This document shows, one piece after another, positions 18,382 to 26,510 of a stretch of 41,790 nucleotides of DNA. The stretch's first letter is position 1. Each line of letters starts with the position of its first letter. Source of the stretch: Mesorhizobium sp. ORS 3324 (GTDB taxonomy: Bacteria; Pseudomonadota; Alphaproteobacteria; Rhizobiales; Rhizobiaceae); assembly GCA_000824825.2 (NCBI GenBank), contig LM655187.1, positions 326,345 through 368,134 on the forward strand, written 5' to 3'. Position numbers and translations under genes: made by a program. The notes below the pieces were generated by a model. The model was not told the origin of the DNA. It ran no database searches and saw nothing but the letters and a program-made list of their open reading frames with translations.

Positions 18382-19788
18382 ATGGCTTATGACGTCGTAA
18401 TCATCGGATCGGGACCGGGCGGCTATGTCTGCGCCATCAAGGCTGCGCAGCTCGGCCTGAAGACGGCGGTGGTCGAGAAGAACGCCACTTTCGGCGGCAC
18501 CTGCCTCAACATCGGCTGCATCCCGTCGAAGGCGCTGCTCCACGCCTCCGAGACGTTCGCCGAAGCCGGCCATACCTTCGACATGCTGGGCGTCGAGGTC
18601 GGCGCGCCGAAGCTCAATCTCAAGAAGATGCTGGCGCACAAGGACGCGACGGTGACCTCCAACGTCAACGGCGTCGCCTTCCTGTTCAAGAAGAACAAGA
18701 TCGATTCCTTCCGCGGCACCGGCAAGGTGGTCGGCGCCGGCAAGGTGTCGGTCACCGGCGAGGACGGCAAGGTCGAGGAGATCGAGACCAAGAACATCGT
18801 GATTGCGACCGGCTCCGACGTCGCCGGCATTCCGGGCGTCAAGGTCGATTTCGACGAGAAGGTGGTCGTATCGTCCACGGGAGCGCTGTCGCTGGCCAAG
18901 GTGCCCGGCCATCTCGTGGTGGTCGGCGGCGGCGTCATCGGGCTGGAGCTCGGCTCGGTCTGGGCCAGGCTCGGCGCCAAGGTCACGGTGGTCGAGTACC
19001 TCGACACCATCCTCGGCGGCATGGACGGCGAGGTGGCGAAACAGTTCCAGCGGCTGCTCTCCAAGCAGGGTTTCGAGTTCAAGCTGGGCGCCAAGGTCAC
19101 CGGCGTCGCCAAGTCGAAGAAGGGCGCCAGCATCACGTTCGAGCCGGTCAAGGGCGGTGCTGCGGAAACGATCGAGGCGGATGTGGTGCTGGTCGCCACC
19201 GGGCGGCGCCCCTATGCCGACAGCCTGGGGCTGAAGGAAGCTGGCGTGGAGGTCGACGAGCGCGGCCGGGTCAAGACCGACGGGCATTTGAGGACCAACG
19301 TGCCCGGCATCTACGCCATCGGCGACGTCATTGCCGGGCCGATGCTGGCGCACAAGGCCGAGGACGAGGGCGTGGCGGTGGCCGAGACGATCGCCGGACA
19401 GGCCGGCCACGTGAACTATGATGTCATCCCGAGCGTCGTCTACACCAGCCCGGAAATCGCCTCCGTCGGCAAGACCGAGGAGGAGCTGAAGAAGGCCGGC
19501 ATCGACTACAAGACGGGAAAATTCCCGTTCAGCGCCAATGGCCGCGCGCGCGCCATGCTGCACACGGACGGCTTCGTTAAGATCCTGGCCGACAAGCGGA
19601 CCGACCGCGTGCTCGGCGTCCATATCGTCGGCTTCGGCGCCGGCGAGATGATCCACGAGGCGGCGGTGCTGATGGAATTCGGCGGCTCCTCCGAAGACCT
19701 CGCCCGCACCTGCCATGCGCATCCGACGATGTCGGAAGCGGTCAAGGAAGCGGCGCTGGCCACGTTCTTCAAGTCTATTCATATTTAG
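18382..19788 (+). CDS. lpdA: Dihydrolipoyl dehydrogenase (E3)
   Basis: This 468-residue flavoenzyme reoxidises the lipoyl groups of SucB with NAD. ATG 18382 is chosen for aagaagga seven bases upstream and because [20 protein letters not shown] puts the FAD loop at the right place. The redox disulfide motif [17 protein letters not shown] and the C-terminal [15 protein letters not shown] (active-site His-Glu pair) are both present. A second dinucleotide motif, [12 protein letters not shown], binds NAD. It is the probable last gene of the mdh-suc cluster and is followed by a palindromic repeat and a hairpin terminator shared with the facing gene. Confidence 0.97.
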   Translation: MAYDVVIIGSGPGGYVCAIKAAQLGLKTAVVEKNATFGGTCLNIGCIPSKALLHASETFAEAGHTFDMLGVEVGAPKLNLKKMLAHKDATVTSNVNGVAFLFKKNKIDSFRGTGKVVGAGKVSVTGEDGKVEEIETKNIVIATGSDVAGIPGVKVDFDEKVVVSSTGALSLAKVPGHLVVVGGGVIGLELGSVWARLGAKVTVVEYLDTILGGMDGEVAKQFQRLLSKQGFEFKLGAKVTGVAKSKKGASITFEPVKGGAAETIEADVVLVATGRRPYADSLGLKEAGVEVDERGRVKTDGHLRTNVPGIYAIGDVIAGPMLAHKAEDEGVAVAETIAGQAGHVNYDVIPSVVYTSPEIASVGKTEEELKKAGIDYKTGKFPFSANGRARAMLHTDGFVKILADKRTDRVLGVHIVGFGAGEMIHEAAVLMEFGGSSEDLARTCHAHPTMSEAVKEAALATFFKSIHI

Positions 19789-19796
19789 GCGATAAG

Positions 19797-19875
19797 GCCG
19801 AACGCCCATTGCCTCGTCATCCTCGGGCGAAGCAAGGAGCGAAGCGACGCGCGCAGACCCGAGGGATGACGAAGG
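19797..19875. repeat. Family C palindromic repeat, copy 1
   Basis: cgtcatcctcggg (19815-19827) pairs with cccgagggatgacg (19858-19871) with one bulged base. The middle contains gcaaggagcgaagcgacgcg, shared with the copy at 21541 (identical over 17 or more bases) and, more loosely, with those at 31684 and 41756. It stands just after the lpdA stop. Confidence 0.85.
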
Positions 19876-19892
19876 CGCAGCGTTCCAAACCA

Positions 19893-19916
19893 AACGGCCC
19901 GCTTGAGCGGGCCGTT
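19893..19916. terminator. Bidirectional hairpin terminator between lpdA and the facing gene
   Basis: aacggcccgc (19893-19902) and gcgggccgtt (19907-19916) form a perfect 10-base stem around ttga. Read on the minus strand it is followed by tttggtttgg, so it fits best as terminator of the minus-strand gene ending at 19936. It also lies downstream of lpdA. Confidence 0.75.
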
Positions 19917-19935
19917 CATCGTTAGGCTCAGCTGA

Positions 19936-20229
19936 TTACTGCGCCGGAGCCGGGGATGGCGATGGTGCCGGAGCTGGCGCAGGTGCTGGAGCCGGGGCAG
20001 GGGCTGGCTTCGCAGGCGCCGGAGTTGCCGGTGCTGGCGCCGGGGCTGGCGTGGTGGCGGCCGGCGGCTCGGCGGGCGCAGGGGCCTTTTCGCCGCCGGT
20101 TCTGCCAAAAACATAATACGCAACAATGGCCAGGATAATGACAACAAGGGCGATCAGCCACCCGCTGCCGCCGCCGCCCGACGAGGGAGGCGTGCTCGGA
20201 GGGGTGAAGGGGTCGTTAGGATTCGCCAT
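19936..20229 (-). CDS. Small membrane protein with Pro/Ala-repeat tail
   Basis: The protein has 97 residues. ATG 20227-20229 is chosen because aaggagga lies nine bases upstream. The N-terminal part is polar (ANPNDPFTPPSTPPSSGGGG), followed by one hydrophobic helix (WLIALVVIILAIVAYYVFG) and then about 50 residues of almost pure Ala-Pro with some Lys. The tail is an AP/PAPAP repeat typical of periplasmic or cell-wall-spanning linkers, so it probably extends outside the inner membrane. No family is recognised. It is followed by a hairpin terminator and faces lpdA. Confidence 0.72.
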   Translation of the reverse strand: MANPNDPFTPPSTPPSSGGGGSGWLIALVVIILAIVAYYVFGRTGGEKAPAPAEPPAATTPAPAPAPATPAPAKPAPAPAPAPAPAPAPSPSPAPAQ

Positions 20230-20360
20230 GAAACGTGTCCTCCTTGGAATGAAAAGCTTCAATCAACAGCCATCAACGCGCAACCCTGAATTGGGTTTCA
20301 CGCGGGCGGGCGGAAAGCGCTGAAAAACCGGCATTTTCCGCTCCCCAGCCGCCAGACGAC

Positions 20361-21425
20361 TCAGTTGACGGCGGTAACAATATACCCTGCCTTGCGGAAA
20401 TCCTCGACCAGTCCGTCCGGGCCGGGCAGATGCAGGGCGCCGACCGCCATGAAGGCATTGCCCCTGGCCAGGATCGGCTGGGCATGCTCCACCATGACCT
20501 TGTTGCGGCTGGTGATCATGGTCTGTTCGAAGGCGGCATAGCCGGCCTTGTCGTCTTCGCCATCGGGCAGCACGGCGCGGAACAGCGGCCAGAACATGCC
20601 GACCTCGCCGCGCTGGTAGAGCACGATCATCGTCTCGTTGACGTCGTTCACCCTGTCGCCGAGCTTCAAGGTCTCCACCAGCCCCTTCATGTGGTAGGCG
20701 AGCGGCAGCGAAGCCATGGCGCGCAACTGGTCGGCGGCGGTTTCCAGCCCCTCGACGTCCTTTCCGGACGCCTTGGCTTCGGAGGCGAGCTTGACATCCA
20801 GCACCGGCGCGCCGGCGGCCTGGCGCGCCACCTCGCAGGCCGGCAGCGCCACCATGGCCGACAGGATCCACGGCTTCATCTTGGCGACGGTGAGGGGCGG
20901 AATGCCGCGCGCATCAAGCCCCTTGTTCAGCACCGCCGCGTCCTCGGGCGAGAGCAGCGACGACAGCGTGGTGTTGTCGGTGAACATCATCAGGCCGGGC
21001 TCGGCGGCCATGGCCGCCATCATCTTGGCCTTGTCGAGCGCGTCGGTGGTTTCGATGATGATGGTGTCGGCGCCGTCATAGGCTTTGCGGGCCGCGGCCG
21101 GCAGCGTGGTGACGCGCGTGTCGGTGATGTGCATGGTGCCGAAGAGGTATGACGGCTTTTCGCCGGGTTTCTCCAGCTTCCACAGCAGGCCCCTGCCGTT
21201 CGGAACGGCGGCCGCCTTGGTCTCGACCTTCTTGAACGCGGCGGGATCGCTCTTCTCGAGACCTGCCAGCAGATCGGCGCCGCCGCAGGCGAGAGCGTCG
21301 GCATGCGCCCTGCCGGCCAGGAGCAGGACGACGAGGAACGACAGGAAGAACAGCACGTTGAGCGCTGCGAGCAGCTTCAACGAGACGAGAGCCGCGCGGT
21401 CGGCGATGGCGATGACGCGTTTCAT
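20361..21425 (-). CDS. TraB/GumN-family protein, membrane-anchored or secreted
   Basis: The protein has 354 residues from ATG 21423-21425. An N-terminal hydrophobic segment (LLAALNVLFFLSFLVVLLLAG) serves as anchor or signal. The TraB-like domain starts with LLWKLEKPGEKPSYLFGTMH, including the family motif LFGTMHITD, and ends with AVGALHLPGPDGLVEDFRKA, including the family motif GALHLPG. Conserved His and Glu residues at both ends fit a putative metalloprotease-like fold; function in bacteria is unknown. It is upstream of the Pro/Ala-rich protein gene in the same direction, with 131 bases between. Confidence 0.85.
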   Translation of the reverse strand: MKRVIAIADRAALVSLKLLAALNVLFFLSFLVVLLLAGRAHADALACGGADLLAGLEKSDPAAFKKVETKAAAVPNGRGLLWKLEKPGEKPSYLFGTMHITDTRVTTLPAAARKAYDGADTIIIETTDALDKAKMMAAMAAEPGLMMFTDNTTLSSLLSPEDAAVLNKGLDARGIPPLTVAKMKPWILSAMVALPACEVARQAAGAPVLDVKLASEAKASGKDVEGLETAADQLRAMASLPLAYHMKGLVETLKLGDRVNDVNETMIVLYQRGEVGMFWPLFRAVLPDGEDDKAGYAAFEQTMITSRNKVMVEHAQPILARGNAFMAVGALHLPGPDGLVEDFRKAGYIVTAVN

Positions 21426-21540
21426 GAGGAGCTTCTTAAGCTGAAAAAGCGGCAAAACGGTTAACCGGGAAAATGAAATTGTGCAGTGAGTTTTGACGAT
21501 ATTCGCTTGAGCTGTCGGATGGAACATCTTGACGGTTAGC

Positions 21541-21610
21541 TGAAGCGCCACTCGCGTCGTCATCCTATGGCGGAGCAAGGAGCGAAGCGACGCGGCGCAG
21601 ACCATTCGGA
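21541..21610. repeat. Family C palindromic repeat, copy 2 (degenerate right arm)
   Basis: The left arm cgtcgtcatcctatggcgg and the centre gcaaggagcgaagcgacgcg match copy 1. The right arm has diverged (gaccattcgg instead of gacccgaggg...). It lies in the gap between the TraB/GumN gene and xerC (21426-21672), where no gene was seen. Confidence 0.75.
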
Positions 21611-21672
21611 AGGCTTTGCCCAATCTCGGCTGCGTGCAGTTCCATTGAGGGTGCGGCGCGCTGTTGGCGGAT

Positions 21673-22611
21673 TCACGCCCTTGGATGCGCCCGTTCGTAG
21701 ATGTCGAGCAGCCTTGCCGTGTCGACGCCGGTGTAGACCTGCGTGGTCGACAGGCTGGCGTGGCCGAGCAGCTCCTGGATGGTGCGCAGGTCGCCGCCGC
21801 GGCCGAGCAGGTGCGTGGCGAAGGAATGGCGCAAGGCATGCGGCGTCGCGGTCTCCGGCAGGTTGAGCGCCGAGCGCAGCTTCACCATCTCGCGCTGAAC
21901 GATCGCCGGGTTGAGCGGACCGCCGCGGGCGCCGCGGAACAGCAGGCCCTTGAGGTCGATATGGAAGGGACAGAGCCGCCGGTATTCGGCGACCGCCCTG
22001 AGCGCCACTGGCAGCACCGGCACCAGCCGCGTCTTGCCGCCCTTGCCGGTGATGCGCAGCACGGTGTCGGCCTCCGTGGCGAGATCGGCGCCGGTCAGGC
22101 CCAGCGCTTCCGAGATGCGCAGCCCGGAGCCGTAGAGCAGCGTCAGCACGGCGGCATTGCGGGCGGCGATCCAGGGCTCTTCCGCCAATTGGCCTTCCAC
22201 GGCCACGACCTGTTTTGCATCGCTCGCCGTCAGCGGCTTGGGCAGCGATTTCGGCTGGCGCGGCGCGCGCAGGGCCGCAGCGCCCGCGGCGTTGACGAGC
22301 CCGCGCTTTTCCAGAAAGCGTAACAGCGAGCGGATGCCGGCCAGGCCGCGGCCGAGCGTGCGGGCGCCGGCGCCGGCGTTGCGACGCGCGGCAAGGAAGG
22401 CGCGCAGATCGGCCGGCCGCAGGTCGGCTATCTCGGCAATGCCAGGCGGGCCGCCGCAATGTCCGGTCAGGAAATGCAGGAACTGGCGCGTGTCGCGCTC
22501 ATAGGCCTCGACCGTTTCCGGCGACAGCCGGCGCTCGCGCGCCAGCATTTTCAGCCAGGTCTCGCGCGCCGCCTGGAGGTCGGCCTTTGCCGGGATGAGG
22601 AATTCCTGCAT
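21673..22611 (-). CDS. xerC: Tyrosine recombinase XerC
   Basis: The protein has 312 residues, normal for XerC/D. The N-terminal SAM-like domain contains ARERRLSPETVEAYERDTRQ. All catalytic residues of the tyrosine recombinases can be placed: R165 (SGLRISE), K190 (TGKGGK), H258 and R261 (HALRHSFATHLL), H284 (LLGHASLSTTQ) and the nucleophile Y293 (QVYTGV). XerC works with XerD at dif to resolve chromosome dimers. Its place near lpdA and the standard length argue for the host recombinase rather than a phage integrase. It diverges from rimM across 98 bases. Confidence 0.9.
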   Translation of the reverse strand: MQEFLIPAKADLQAARETWLKMLARERRLSPETVEAYERDTRQFLHFLTGHCGGPPGIAEIADLRPADLRAFLAARRNAGAGARTLGRGLAGIRSLLRFLEKRGLVNAAGAAALRAPRQPKSLPKPLTASDAKQVVAVEGQLAEEPWIAARNAAVLTLLYGSGLRISEALGLTGADLATEADTVLRITGKGGKTRLVPVLPVALRAVAEYRRLCPFHIDLKGLLFRGARGGPLNPAIVQREMVKLRSALNLPETATPHALRHSFATHLLGRGGDLRTIQELLGHASLSTTQVYTGVDTARLLDIYERAHPRA

Positions 22612-22709
22612 GTCGGCATTCTCTGCCCGGCAGGTTAGGAAGCGGTGAAGAGCGCGTCATTGAAATGGCGCCCGGGGAGGGTTAGAGCAGGGCAGAGGAA
22701 ACGCTACCG

Positions 22710-23306
22710 ATGTCGAAGCTCGAGAACCCCGTCCAGATGGCCGTGATCGGCGCCGCGCACGGCATCAAGGGCGAATTGCGTGTGAAGACCTTCACCGGCG
22801 ATCCGCTGGCGCTCGCCGATTACGGGCCGCTCTATGCCAAGGATGGCCGCGCCTTCCAGATCCTCGACATCAGGCCGGCCGGCACGGTGGTCGTCGTACG
22901 CTTCAAGGGCATCAACGACCGCAACGCCGCCGAGGCGCTTGCCGGCACGGAACTGTTCGTCGATCGTTCGATGCTGCCGGATGACGGCGAGGAGGACGAG
23001 TTTTACCACGCCGACCTCATCGGGCTGGAGGTCAGGGACGACACCGGCGCCATCGGCAGGATCGTCGCCGTGCATAATTTCGGCGGCGGCGACATACTCG
23101 ACGTCACGCTCGCCGGCCGCAAGGGCGTGCTGATCCCGTTCACCCAGGCCGCGGTGCCGCATGTGTCGATCGCCGACGGCTTTGTCCAGGTCGATCCGCT
23201 GGCGGCGGGGCTGGTAGACGACGAGGAGGGCGACGCGCCGGGCCGTTCCGGCTTCGACCCGAAGGGGCGGCCGCGCGGACCGAAGGACGCCGGGGGCAAC
23301 CGGTGA
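22710..23306 (+). CDS. rimM: Ribosome maturation factor RimM
   Basis: The protein has 198 residues. The N-terminal beta-barrel contains [22 protein letters not shown], and the PRC-barrel-like C-terminal part contains [11 protein letters not shown] and [13 protein letters not shown]. RimM binds S19 during 30S assembly and is needed for efficient 16S processing. agaggaaa lies ahead of ATG 22710. The stop overlaps the GTG start of trmD as GTGA, so the two are coupled, as in many bacteria. The C-terminal 20 residues or so are a charged tail. Confidence 0.95.
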   Translation: MSKLENPVQMAVIGAAHGIKGELRVKTFTGDPLALADYGPLYAKDGRAFQILDIRPAGTVVVVRFKGINDRNAAEALAGTELFVDRSMLPDDGEEDEFYHADLIGLEVRDDTGAIGRIVAVHNFGGGDILDVTLAGRKGVLIPFTQAAVPHVSIADGFVQVDPLAAGLVDDEEGDAPGRSGFDPKGRPRGPKDAGGNR

Positions 23307-24001
23307 GCTTTGCCGCCTCGGTGCTGACGCTTTATCCCGAAATGTTTCCGGGCGCGCTCGGCCTGTCGCTCGCCGGCCGGGCGCTGGAAGCCGGCACATG
23401 GTCGCTTGAGGCGATCCAGATCCGCGATTTCGCCACCGACCGGCATCGCACCGTTGACGACACGCCGGCCGGCGGCGGCGCCGGCATGGTGATGCGCGCC
23501 GATGTGCTGGCCAAGGCCATCGACCACGCCTCGCCGCCGGGCGATCCGCGCCCGCGCCTGCTGATGAGCCCGCGCGGCCGGCCGCTGACGCAAGCCCACG
23601 TGCGCGACCTCGCCGCCGGGCCGGGCGTCGTCATCCTTTGCGGCCGTTTCGAGGGCGTCGACCAGCGGCTGATCGAGGCGCGCGGCCTGGAGGAGGTCTC
23701 GATCGGCGATTTCATCCTGTCGGGCGGCGAGCCGGCCGCACTCGTGCTGCTCGACGCTGTGGTGCGGCTCCTGCCAGGCGTCATGGGCAATGCCGTTTCG
23801 GGCGAGGAAGAGAGTTTCGAGAATGGCCTGCTCGAGCATCCGCACTACACACGGCCGCAGGAGTTCGAAGGCAGGCCCATCCCCGAAGTGCTGACCTCCG
23901 GCAATCACAAGAGGATCGCCGAGTGGCGGCGCGCCGAGGCGGAGAAGCTGACCAGGGAGCGGCGGCCGGACCTGCTCGCGACTCACCCCTTGGTGAAATA
24001 G
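23303..24001 (+). CDS. trmD: tRNA (guanine-N1)-methyltransferase TrmD
   Basis: The protein has 232 residues. It starts at GTG 23303, which overlaps the rimM stop as GTGA. TrmD makes m1G37 in tRNAs reading CNN codons. Family motifs are the N-terminal [50 protein letters not shown] and [15 protein letters not shown] (trefoil-knot SAM site). The last 19 bases overlap the 3' end of the convergent TSUP gene. The usual partner rplS follows 1.15 kb downstream, beyond that gene. Confidence 0.95.
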   Translation: MSFAASVLTLYPEMFPGALGLSLAGRALEAGTWSLEAIQIRDFATDRHRTVDDTPAGGGAGMVMRADVLAKAIDHASPPGDPRPRLLMSPRGRPLTQAHVRDLAAGPGVVILCGRFEGVDQRLIEARGLEEVSIGDFILSGGEPAALVLLDAVVRLLPGVMGNAVSGEEESFENGLLEHPHYTRPQEFEGRPIPEVLTSGNHKRIAEWRRAEAEKLTRERRPDLLATHPLVK

Positions 24002-24735
24002 TAAAAGGCCAGAAGCAGTCCGACGGCGACCACGAAGCCGCGCACTGCGGCCTGCGGCACACGCTTGGCCACCCACACGCCGGCATAGCCGCCGAGCGCG
24101 ACACCCGGGATCATGACGATCGCCTGCGGCCAGGCGACGACGCCGCCGGAAACGAAGACCAGGATGGCGACAGCCGCGATCACGATGGACAGCATGTTCT
24201 TCAATGCGTTGAGCCGGTGATAGTCGCCGGCCTGCGTGAGGCCGAGGGTGGCCAGCATCATGACGCCCATGCCGGCGCCGAAGAAGCCGCCATAGACGGC
24301 GGTCGCGAACTGAGCCAGCGAACCGGCAAGCGAGCCGACCGAGGCCTGGTGTTCCGGCCCGGCCGCCGGCTTCAGCCACGGCCCGGCGGCAAACAAGGCG
24401 GTGGCGGCAATCAGCAGCCATGGCACCAGCGCCCGGAACGACGGATTGGTGAGCGCCAGCAGGATGAGCGAGCCGGCCAGCGCGCCGAGGGCCGAGATCA
24501 GGCAAAGCAGCACGGCGCCGCGCCAGAAATGCCGGATATCGGTCCAATAGGCGAGCGTCGAGGTGATGTAGCCCGGCAGCTGCGTCACCGAGGAAGTGGC
24601 GTTGGCGGCGATCGGCGGCAGGCCGACCAGCGTCATAGCGCCGAAGGTGAGAAAGGTGCCGCCGCCGGCCACCGCGTTGGCGGCGCCTGAAACAAAGCCT
24701 GCAACGAAGAGCAGGATCGCGTCGAAAACTGACAT
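23983..24735 (-). CDS. TSUP-family (TauE/SafE-like) anion permease
   Basis: The protein has 250 residues from ATG 24733-24735. The start [20 protein letters not shown] is chosen because it opens the first TM helix; the next upstream frame would add 36 polar residues. Eight or so hydrophobic helices and the family features [18 protein letters not shown] and [14 protein letters not shown] (the two repeated Gly-rich G-A-G motifs) are visible. TSUP proteins carry sulfite, organosulfonates or other anions. Its 3' end overlaps trmD by 19 bases. It stands inside the otherwise conserved rimM-trmD-rplS order. Confidence 0.87.
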   Translation of the reverse strand: MSVFDAILLFVAGFVSGAANAVAGGGTFLTFGAMTLVGLPPIAANATSSVTQLPGYITSTLAYWTDIRHFWRGAVLLCLISALGALAGSLILLALTNPSFRALVPWLLIAATALFAAGPWLKPAAGPEHQASVGSLAGSLAQFATAVYGGFFGAGMGVMMLATLGLTQAGDYHRLNALKNMLSIVIAAVAILVFVSGGVVAWPQAIVMIPGVALGGYAGVWVAKRVPQAAVRGFVVAVGLLLAFYYFTKG

Positions 24736-24845
24736 TGGGGAATGTTGCCGCCGGAGAGGATTTACGCTTTGCCCGGCTTTAGAAAGCCGGCGCATCCTGT
24801 GCAAGCCCCGCATTGGAAGATCGCGGCGATGCCGGCCTTCCAAAA

Positions 24846-24960
24846 ATACGCCTTTAAAGCGCGTCGCGCTGAAACGGATTCAGCTGACACGCTTTAAGTC
24901 CCTGTGTTGATGCATGTCGTTGTCCCGGAAGCGTGAACACTTCTGGGCGACATGCATTAG
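24846..24960. repeat. Family E palindromic repeats in the divergent gap before rplS
   Basis: atgcatgtcg (24910-24919) and cgacatgcat (24948-24957) are perfect 10-base inverted arms enclosing a second near-perfect pair (cccggaag / cttctggg). A neighbouring palindromic unit, aaagcgcgtcgcgctgaaac...cagctgacacgcttt, precedes it at about 24857-24897. The wording is of a kind common between genes in rhizobia. Confidence 0.8.
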
Positions 24961-25156
24961 GGCGTGACAAAGCGCCGAAATAGCTGTATGTGGCCGCCCG
25001 AACCGGAAGAACGGTCTTCTGGACCCGTCAACAAATGGCGGTGTAGCCGTCCCTGTCCGATGCTTGACGCAAAGGGCATAGCCGAGCGGTCGTTGGAACT
25101 GCAAGGCGAGTCGAGGACGCTCTGACTGTCGGAAGAACAAGAAGTGGATATTTGAG
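24961..25156 (+). other. Leader region of rplS, no gene seen
   Basis: These 196 bases between the family E repeat and rplS have no convincing reading frame in either direction. They contain several short direct and inverted stretches and end with agaagtgga about eight bases before ATG 25157. The length would suit a 5' leader, perhaps regulated, but I cannot identify a known RNA element. Confidence 0.3.
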
Positions 25157-25675
25157 ATGGACCTCATCCGTCAGCTCGAGGCCGAGCAGGCCGCCAAGAT
25201 CGAAGCCAAGCGCAAGCTGCCCGAATTCCAGCCGGGCGACACCGTGCGCGTCCAGGTGCGCGTCACCGAAGGCAGCCGCACCCGCGTCCAGGCCTATGAG
25301 GGCGTCGTCATCGCCCGCTCCGGCTCCGGCTTCCAGGAGAATTTCACGGTCCGCAAGATTTCCTACGGCGAAGGCGTCGAGCGCGTTTTCCCCGTCTACT
25401 CGCCGATGGTCGAGGGCGTCGAGATCGTGCGCCGCGGCAAGGTGCGCCGCGCCAAGCTCTATTACCTGCGCGACCGTCGCGGCAAGTCGGCCCGCATTTC
25501 GGAAAACACCGGCGTGCGCGCCCGCAAGCTTAACGATGAGGAACGTGATGCGCTGAACGCCGAGCGCGCCCGCATCGAGGCCGAGAAGGTCGCCGCCGCC
25601 GAGGCGCTGGCCGCAGAGAAGGCCGCGCAGGACGCCGCCGAGAAGAAGGCCGCCGAGTCCGCTTCGGCCGAGTAA
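25157..25675 (+). CDS. rplS: 50S ribosomal protein L19
   Basis: The protein has 172 residues. The first 115 or so are the conserved L19 domain: [65 protein letters not shown] and [16 protein letters not shown]. The last 50 residues are an Ala/Glu/Lys-rich tail typical of alphaproteobacterial L19. L19 sits at the 30S-50S interface. It is preceded by trmD (across the TSUP gene) and followed by a UUCG-looped terminator. Confidence 0.97.
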   Translation: MDLIRQLEAEQAAKIEAKRKLPEFQPGDTVRVQVRVTEGSRTRVQAYEGVVIARSGSGFQENFTVRKISYGEGVERVFPVYSPMVEGVEIVRRGKVRRAKLYYLRDRRGKSARISENTGVRARKLNDEERDALNAERARIEAEKVAAAEALAAEKAAQDAAEKKAAESASAE

Positions 25676-25681
25676 GGCTTT

Positions 25682-25711
25682 TCAATAACGCGTTTCTCAA
25701 TAACGCGTTTC
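25682..25711. repeat. 15-base perfect tandem duplication after rplS
   Basis: tcaataacgcgtttc occurs twice in direct tandem, at 25682-25696 and 25697-25711, immediately between the rplS stop and its terminator stem. It is probably a slippage product. Confidence 0.9.
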
Positions 25712-25713
25712 GG

Positions 25714-25740
25714 AAAGGCGGCTTCGGCCGCCTTTCATTT
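25714..25740 (+). terminator. rplS terminator with UUCG loop
   Basis: aaaggcggc (25714-25722), ttcg, gccgccttt (25727-25735): a perfect 9-base stem with the stable UUCG tetraloop, followed by cattt. It stands 38 bases after the rplS stop. Confidence 0.85.
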
Positions 25741-25794
25741 GGCGGGACCTGCCCCCGCCATCTCTGAGGCGAGCCCGAGGGCGGTACTTATAGC

Positions 25795-25972
25795 GCCTCA
25801 TTCCTTCCCACCCCCCTCTGTCCTGCCGGACATCTCCCCCGCAAGGGGGAGATCGGACGTCATTGCGGCTTTCGCAATTGTCGACATCGAGGGGAAGGCG
25901 CGGCGCCCAAGCTGCCATCTCCCCCCTTGCGGGGGAGATGGCGGGCAGGCCAGAGGGGGGTGCTGTCCCGCC
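25795..25972. repeat. Palindromic repeat family B, copy 1
   Basis: The left arm (from gcctcattccttcccacccc, with hairpin atctcccccgcaagggggagat, about 25831-25852) is answered by a right arm at 25916-25972 (ccatctcccc...gcgggggagatgg, then cagaggggggtgctgtcc). The same outer text recurs at 28026-28209, and the right end alone at 38890-38926. Together with the rplS terminator it fills the 400-base gap between rplS and ohr; no gene is seen in that gap. Confidence 0.85.
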
Positions 25973-26016
25973 AGCGGTTCCGATTTCTGCCCCAAAGGAT
26001 TCCAGCGCCGGCGCCC

Positions 26017-26046
26017 TTGACACCCAGTTATCTTGTGTACTAACTA
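26017..26046 (+). promoter_or_regulatory. Probable promoter of ohr-ohrR
   Basis: TTGACA (26017-26022) is followed at 18 bases by taacta (26041-26046). The -10 region and most of the spacer lie inside the palindrome described at 26028-26062, so a bound repressor would block polymerase. Confidence 0.6.
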
Positions 26047-26062
26047 ATCGTGCACAAGATAA
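26028..26062. promoter_or_regulatory. Probable OhrR operator ahead of ohr
   Basis: ttatcttgtgtac (26028-26040) and gtgcacaagataa (26050-26062) are inverted arms of 13 bases with one mismatch, separated by nine bases (taactaatc). It covers the -10 region and lies 13 bases ahead of the ohr ATG. MarR-type OhrR repressors bind such palindromes next to ohr genes. Confidence 0.72.
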
Positions 26063-26075
26063 ATGGAGAAAAGAG

Positions 26076-26510
26076 ATGTCAGCACTCTACACCACCCAGG
26101 CTCGCGTCGTTGGTGGCCGCGCCGGTCATGCCGAGACCAGCGACGGTCTTCTGAAGGTCGATCTGGCGATGCCGAAGGAGCTCGGCGGGCAGGGTGGCGC
26201 CACAAATCCCGAGCAGCTTTTCGCCGCCGGCTATGCGGCCTGCTTCGAAAGCGCGATCCGCTTCGTCGCGCGCAAGAAGAAGCTGCCGCTCGAGGGTGCG
26301 GCGGTGACCGCGACCGTCAGCCTCCATCCGACCGACCAGGGCGGCTTCCGGCTCGGCGTCGCGCTGGCGGCCGAGACGAAAGGCCTTGATCAGGCGGCCG
26401 CGGAGGCGCTTGTATCGGAAGCGCACCAGGTCTGCCCCTATTCCAACGCCATCCGGGGGAATATCGACGTTGCGCTTTCCACGGTGGCGCTTGCGGCAAA
26501 GGCGGCATGA
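26076..26510 (+). CDS. ohr: Ohr, organic hydroperoxide resistance peroxidase
   Basis: This 144-residue OsmC/Ohr-fold enzyme reduces organic and fatty-acid hydroperoxides with lipoylated protein or dihydrolipoamide as the electron donor. Ohr features: the N-terminal SALYTTQARVVGGRAGHAET, the peroxidatic Cys56 in GYAACFESA, the resolving Cys120 in HQVCPYSNA, and the NPEQLFAAGYA segment. ATG 26076 has ggaga ahead. The stop overlaps the ohrR start as ATGA. The nearby lpdA would supply the dihydrolipoamide system, as is known for Ohr in general. The strong palindrome before the gene suggests peroxide-induced expression. Confidence 0.93.
   Translation: MSALYTTQARVVGGRAGHAETSDGLLKVDLAMPKELGGQGGATNPEQLFAAGYAACFESAIRFVARKKKLPLEGAAVTATVSLHPTDQGGFRLGVALAAETKGLDQAAAEALVSEAHQVCPYSNAIRGNIDVALSTVALAAKAA

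Noticed and set aside
21673..22611. Tyrosine recombinase as sign of an integrated element
   Set aside because: Length, motifs and neighbourhood fit the housekeeping XerC; no direct repeats or phage genes flank it.
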